Shown in pieces: positions 57,845 through 64,000 of a stretch of DNA of 64,000 bases (position 1 is its first letter; each line of letters opens with the position of its first letter). The notes under the pieces were generated by a model. That model was not told the DNA's origin, did not search any database, and saw only the letters and a program-made list of their open reading frames with translations. Location: NCBI GenBank assembly GCA_015680685.1, contig MNCI01006558.1, positions 5,975 through 69,974 on the forward strand, in the 5' to 3' direction. The DNA is from Gnetum montanum (lineage: Eukaryota > Streptophyta > Gnetopsida > Gnetales > Gnetaceae). The translations under genes and the position numbers were made by a program.

Positions 57845-60800
57845 TTAATTAGGTTCATGGAAAGGTTTTAGTTGTTGCATGTTGACTAACGACTTTTTGT
57901 TTGGGCTCTTAGGTTTGTAGATTAATGTGGCCTTGGAAGAGAAGGTTTCATAAATGATATAAGGCCCTTCCCACAATGTTTGGAACTTAGTTTGTTGAGG
58001 TACATGTGTGGGGTTCCAGTAAAGAATCTTATCTCTAGGTTGAAATTTTACTTTCCTTATTCTAAGGTCATGGTAATTGTTGCTAAATGCTTTGTATACT
58101 TTATTGTAGGATAGGGCTATGAATTGATTTTAATCTAGCACATTGAAGTTGATTAATCTTTCTTTTTGTGCTAGGCTAAGGTCAAGGTTCAAGTCACAAG
58201 CTATTGAAAGTGTATAGAGCTTGGATTGAATTAAAAGAGTTGGTAATTTTCTATACACCAGCTCATAGGGAGAGTGTCCTAGAGGAAGTTTCCATGTTAA
58301 GTAGTATGCTCATAGGGAATTGTTTAGTTTTGTGCTTCAATATCTCCTATATTTGTTAATAGTTCTTGTCAAGATCTTCTTGATCTTCCTATTAGTAACT
58401 TTTTCTTGAGCATTGGCTTGGGGATGGTAGGATGTTGTTAGTTTATGTTCAACCCCTAAGCATTGCATAAGCTTGCAAAAGGTAGTGCTTGTAAAGTGGG
58501 TTCCGTTGTTAGAAATTAGTGCACATGGCACCCTAAACCTATTTAGAACATTTTTTTGTACAATTTGCATAGCAGTAGATGATGTATAGTCAATGATGGC
58601 TACTACTTTTGCTCATTTTGTGAAGTAATCATCAGTGATGATTATGTATGCCTTTCCATTTGACATGGGTGTGATGGGGGGTGTGATGGGGCCCATGAAG
58701 TCAATGCCCTAGATGTTGAAGGGTTATAGTGGTTGAATCCATTGTTGAGGTCTCTTCATTCATAAGATCATCCTACCATCTCATTGGTAGCTTTCAAAAG
58801 ATCAGAAAAATTGGTGGGCATTCCTAAAGATGGTTGGCCAATAGTGCCATGCCATCAAGATCTTAATGGCTATGTGTCTCCCAGCATAGTGTCTTCCATA
58901 AGGACTCTCATGAGAATTCTAGAGAATTCATAGTTGATCAACATCAAGTACACACCAATAAACCAGATCATTGATGCATACCTTGTATAGGTGTCTGTTG
59001 ATTTGTATGAAGTGTTTAGCTTGATGAAGAAACTATTATTTTTTCCTATAGTCTAGATCTTGTGACATCTCTTGAGTGAAAATATAAGTAAGGATGTCAT
59101 CATATCATTTTGGTTTATTAGACACTTGTTCATTTATTTCACCTATAAAGAGGAGTTCATTAGGAAATTGGTTTCAGAGCAGACTCTCCTCTTTGTTACC
59201 CCATCTTAATGGAGACAAGTTATCAACATCTACATTCTCAGTCCCCTTTCGATCTACCATTGCAAGATCAAACTCCTGCAAGATCACCAACCACCATATG
59301 ACATAAGGGCTCAACGTTGGCTTAGTCATCAAGAAGTGAATTACATTGTGGTCCATGCCCATGAATACCTTGTATCCAAGCACATAGTGCTTGAACTTCT
59401 CTATAGCATACACCATCACCATTAGTTCTTTCTCTGTTATGGTGTAATTCAGCTATGCACCCACAATGCTTTGACTTGTGCAATCAATGTAATATGAACA
59501 TTTCTTATCATCCAACTATGTAAGCACAGCTCCCAAGGCACAATTTGATGCGTTTATCATTGTATGAAACAATCTAGACTAGTTAGGTGTTTGTAGAATT
59601 GGAGTCTCTATGAGCTTTTTCTTGAGGCTCTAGAATGCATTTTTGCATTCCTTGGTCTAGATGAATGGAGCATCTTTCTTTGTAAGCTTGAAAAATAATT
59701 TTATAATCTTAGAGAAATTTTCTATAAAACCTTGGTAATAGCTAGTGTATCCAAGAAATGACTAGACATCTTTAATAATTTTTGGTTGATGAGTTATTCC
59801 TTAGATGACCTGAAACTTTTCCATGTCTACCTTAATCCCTATCTAAGAAATTTTGTGCCCTAGTACAATGCCCTCCTAGATCATCAGATGGCTCTTTTGC
59901 CAATTGAGTTAAAGACTCATCTCCACATATCTTTTAAGTACTTACTCAAGGTGTTCCAAGGCTTAATCAAATGTGGTGTCATAGGTGGAGAAGTCATCTA
60001 TGAAGACTTCTACCTTGCAACTAATTTGTTCCTAAAAAATGCTTAGGACTAAGTGCTGGAATGTTGTAGGAGCATTGCATAGACAAAAAGGCATCTTTTG
60101 ATATGCAAAATTTCCTCAGAGACTCATGAATGTTGTTTTGGCCTAATCCTTTAACACAATCTAGATTTGGTTATAGCCACTATAACCATCCAAAAAGCTG
60201 TAATAATAATGTCCAGATATAGTGTTCAACACTTGATCTATGAATGACAATGGAAATTGATCTTTGAATGTTGCCATATTCAATAGCTAAAAGTTGATGC
60301 AGACCCACCACTTTCCATCTTTCTTTGGCATAATCACAAGTGGACTAACCCATTCACTATCCTCAATGGAATAGATAAATATTTGCTTGAGGATTTGTTT
60401 GATATCCTCTTTGACGATTTGCTTTAATTTAGGATTCAATCATCTATACAGCTATCTCTTTGGCCTCATGATGCTAGCATATCTTAGGATCAATTCTTGT
60501 GAGTTAGGGATATGACCAAGCAAAGGATGTTGGCTATTTTTTAACCACCCTCAATAGCATATATTTCTATTTAGAAGTAAGATTGGCATTGATGATTACT
60601 GGCTTGTCATTTTTAAAATTGCATACTCCATGCCAATAGGTAGAGTTTTCAACTCTAAGGGCTCTTGTTTAAAATTTTTAGGGATTTCCAACTCTTCCTA
60701 ATTGGTATCTTCATTTGCATCCTCAGAGAGTTGGAGGTGAACTTGCTCTAGTTCATCCATGCCTTCAACATAGGCACATGTCAAGTTCTCAATAGGTTCC

Positions 60801-61400
60801 ATGCAAAGTGTGCTACTTCTAAGATCAACTATTAGCCACTGGGTATCCTTTTTTTTAGATACTGCATATAGGTAGATTTGAATATCTATCTCATTTGCAC
60901 ATAGTTTGCATGCAAAAATGGATGCTCTTTTCATGGACTAGAGTTTCTGCATGCACTTGCACCCTGTATCTCTGTGCATGATGCATGGAACTCATTTCTT
61001 CTTGATCTTTCTAAATGCATTTTTCTTGGAAATTTATAGAGAAAGATATTTTATGTTCATTTTTGCATTAACAGTGCTCAACCAAGCCCTTTCCATAATG
61101 ATTAGAAAGTACCCCTTGCAATTATCAACTTTGATTACGAGGAAATCGGCAGGATAAGACCACCCATAGATAGTGGTCATAATATCTTCTACCAGTCCCA
61201 ATGGAATAGTGATGGAATGATCTACTAGTTTTAAATGGATGTTGCTATTATTGAAAGGAGGTAGGTTTTAGGCATTGTACATTTTATGAGAAATCAAATT
61301 AACTCCAGAACCTAAGTTAAGAAGAGCCTTACATGACTCATTCCCAGCAATTTGCAAATAGATGAGAGTACTTCCAGGATTAGATCTTCTCCTAGGAAGG
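57845..61400 (-). pseudogene. pol pseudogene of element E: protease, reverse transcriptase, RNase H, integrase
   Basis: Minus-strand motifs in order: protease (about 61390-61060) with GSGVNLISHKM and a damaged catalytic triad, reverse transcriptase (about 60480-59650) with SGYNQI-like and VFIDDFS (MDD changed to IDD, near 59990-60005), RNase H (about 59600-59170) with HYVLGYKVFMGMDHN and LVILQEFDLAMVD, and integrase (about 58900-57845). Integrase shows GIDFMGPI, a decayed ISNNGTHF (Asp to Asn) and SYHPQANAQ, and ends QQLKPFHEPN before TAA. Stops occur throughout. The protease, RT, RNase H, integrase order is that of Ty3/gypsy. Confidence 0.85.
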
Positions 61401-64000
61401 TTGCCAACCTTGATCCAATTAGATATAACATGGGTTAACATAACTATGTAGATCTTAGGAGGTATTTGGTTTGAAGGGCTCTTAAAATTAATGAATGCAG
61501 AGAATGAAGGAAATACAAGATGACCAACTACATAAGTAGATGAGAGTTTGGTAGGGCTATTGGTTTAGAAAAATGGTCTTTTACCATATCTTGGTTTCGA
61601 ACCACTTGGTTAAGGAGCCAACTATAAGTTAACTACCCTAGTAGCATTACATTGTTGCGGTTGGGCTAGAAGCTCACCTTGCATGGATGGATTAAGGATG
61701 GAGGAGCATGGTTTAAGGATGAGAAGGATGATTGAGATATGGGGTTTTCCCTCTAGTAGATGGAGAATGAGTTTTGTAATACTTTGGAGTGTAGTAGTGA
61801 TGCTGAAAAAAAGTATGACTAGAAGAGTCATGTGGAGACATTGCTTGCTAAACATAACACTCATACGGATTTGGTTGTCTATAAGGGTACTGCTACCTTG
61901 GTGGTAGCATCCCCCATAACTATGGTGATTTCCACTACTGATACTACTCATACAATTGTGGTGGAGCTCCACTTGGATAATAAGCCTATTCTTGTTGGTG
62001 AAACTACCTTGGGTTGCCTTGAGGATAAGGCAATCTTCTAGGTGCTTGCCTTTTTGCCAGTCTAGGATTCAACGTGTACATCCTAGACTCCTACAACTAT
62101 GACACAACAAGGCAACATCCTTTAAGGTATTTGTATTAGTAGATGTCACATCCATCATCATCATCATTTGATTTTATCTTCACAAGTTTGCCTACTATAG
62201 TAGGTTTACCCTTACCTCTTTGGTAAGCACTTTCAACTTCTTTCTACCTCCTGTAGTCATGATCACTACTTTGTTCTTTGGATTCTTCAGTAATTTTCAT
62301 AGTAATTTTGAATTTCTCATCCAAAGAGTCCCATAATTTATCAACCTTGGCTGATATATCAAAATATATATTTTTAAATTAATAAGGTTTTTTGCTGCAC
62401 CATCTCATCAATTGGTGCCTCCTCCTCTTTGTCTCAAAATCAAACCTTCCTTTTTCTAATGGAATGATTTCAATTAGACTTAGCACTTTCCCATTTTCTC
62501 AAATATTATTATTCTTTTGCTACCTACTCTATTAGCATTTGGATTTGATGGGCTCTAAGTTTTGATAGTTTTCCTTGGGCATAGATCCCAAGAGTTCTTC
62601 TTGTTTATGATCTAAGTCTATTTATGATGTGGAAAAGTTGTTCCCACTGAGAATAATCATGGCTAGGGCATTAGTGTATGAGAGAATAGTATCTATTCAT
62701 GGTGGCATCCAAGTGTTCATGTGTTCCTTACGTCCATCCTTAGATCTACCTCCTCAGATTAGACACTCGGGAGTACATTTGATATTTATCTTTGAATAAC
62801 TTTGGCATTGTACTCCACCTGTGGATGGATTCTAGCTCTAAGGATCGATGTTAGCTTTCTGCTTTCTTGATGAGTATCCTAGAAAATAGGTTTAATTTCT
62901 ACTGATCAATCTAAATATTCTTTAAGGAATAGGAATTGTGAAAGATTTGAAGATGCATTTGCAAATTAGAGTTATATCCCCCCTCAAGTTTAGGGATATT
63001 GTTCATGTCAAGTTGCTTGATTCGACTATCTTTCACATGCCTGGTTGGAATTTTTACTACCTCTACAATATTCAATATTCTCCAAGTTTCCAAAAAAGGC
63101 TCATCATCACCATTATCTCAATGATGCCTATGATGTCATCTGCTACCCCTTCGTTCATGGTAGGCCTGGTGATCATTATTGTCCCACTATTCACCTTCAT
63201 CATGGTTGTCCTTTCTACAACATCTATCAAAACCAAAATAGGAAGAAGAAGATGTAGATGATGAGGATGAAGAGGGAGGAGGATTGTCATCATCATAGTG
63301 TGTACCACCTTCTCTATGCTTTTCATGGTCATGTTCATCAGCTTTCTTATCATCTTGATGCTTACTTGAGCCCCTGCTTTAATGCCCACTTTTTCCTAAA
63401 CTCAAATTGTTGATAGTGGACTGTAGATTTAGGTTCAAGCCCCCATCACCAATATCAAGGGGTGGAGAATCTTCATGTTGAGAATCCCTAGAGGGAGGAT
63501 TCTCATTGTCATTTTGGTTAAGTAGGAACAAGGGATTCATGAACCATTTTCCCTTCAAAGCCTCATGGTGCTTCTCTTGGTGTTGTTCTCTCCTACATTA
63601 TGTTTTAGTGGGACAGTAGTTTTAGTTATCATGGTCATGTACAACATACTCTTCTTGAAGATCCTAGATGCCCAACCTCCTATGAGTTTGGAGTAGCATC
63701 TTAGGAACAAATTAATTAGGAGGAATTACAATATTACCCTCCATATCTTGCCACAACAATTGTTCATCTTGATGTAGGATGAAGGTGAAGTTAGGTATAT
63801 ACTCAACTGGATGAGTATATACAACGCTGCATTCTTGAGGAACTGGCAATTTAGTATCATCATGTTTGTGAAAAAAGACATTTTCCAATTAGAATAAGAT
63901 ATCAATGTGCTCAAATTATTATATTTATTTTTAGGATGATTTTGACCTTAGGGTTTGTCCAATGATGTTAATGATTTCTACTATGCCTAGATAGCGCATG
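61401..64000 (-). pseudogene. gag pseudogene of element E, 5' end beyond the window
   Basis: The minus-strand translation includes KQLDMNNIPKLEGGYNSNLQMHLQIF (62911-63093 region), the conserved start of the Gag core also seen in B and D, preceded by a Ser/His-rich variable stretch. Near 63726-63914 it matches the gag leader of element B (SSYIKMN). The knuckle region near 62100 is degraded. Stops are frequent. Confidence 0.75.

Larger units (their letters stand above)
51851..64000 (-). mobile_element. Element E: Athila-like gag-pol-ORF2 element on the minus strand, incomplete at the window end
   Basis: Read on the minus strand from 64000 downward the order is gag, protease, reverse transcriptase, RNase H, integrase, spacer, ORF2 and 3' LTR. 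The LTR is split by element D (remaining piece 36719-36814). The primer site and 5' LTR lie just beyond 64000, judged by alignment of the gag start with element B. All frames carry stops. E has the complete Athila layout from which the pol-less elements can be derived by loss of pol. Confidence 0.85.

Noticed and set aside
61683-61907. Plus-strand Arg/Met-rich frame
   Set aside because: It is the antisense shadow of the Ser/His/Tyr-rich gag tail of element E.

Overview
The window is nuclear DNA of a land plant. It is AT-rich and packed with old, nested LTR retrotransposons. It holds one intact spliced gene, TIC56 (18167-24480), which encodes a chloroplast protein-import component. Long introns, heavily decayed Athila-type Ty3/gypsy elements primed by tRNA-Asp, an RTE-type LINE remnant and a tRNA-derived SINE suggest a large-genome seed plant. 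A gymnosperm is my guess, with low confidence.

Layout. 1-299: end of an LTR cut by the window edge. 300-2867: decayed DNA. 2868-9114: element B, an Athila-like gag-pol element (+) that lost its integrase and half of its 3' LTR. 9429-15197: element A, a complete but pol-less element with gag plus a short second ORF, flanked by ATAAA target duplications. 15203-17470: decayed repeat-rich DNA. 17470-25716: the TIC56 locus, with five exons, a SINE and a tandem duplication in intron 3, and minisatellites downstream. 27476-36814: a class III peroxidase pseudogene whose last exon starts a five-copy tandem array. Each unit joins peroxidase exon, LINE fragment (in three copies), an LTR-like promoter fragment, an inverted LTR end and the start of another LTR. 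36719-64000: a three-level nest. Element E (minus strand, Athila gag-pol-ORF2) carries element D (36815-51845, TSD GATAC) in its 3' LTR, and D carries element C (38121-46776, TSD ATTCC) in its gag.

How the parts relate. A, C and D share one design: tRNA-Asp primer site, gag with a CCHC-like knuckle, no pol, a long conserved non-coding spacer, and a second ORF in the env position directly behind a splice-acceptor-like site. B and E are the pol-bearing relatives that could have mobilised them. All retroelement ORFs carry stops and frameshifts, so none looks active. TIC56 is the only gene here I judge functional. Two single-N positions (45273, 55924) are each flanked by 46-nt duplicates and are probably assembly joins.
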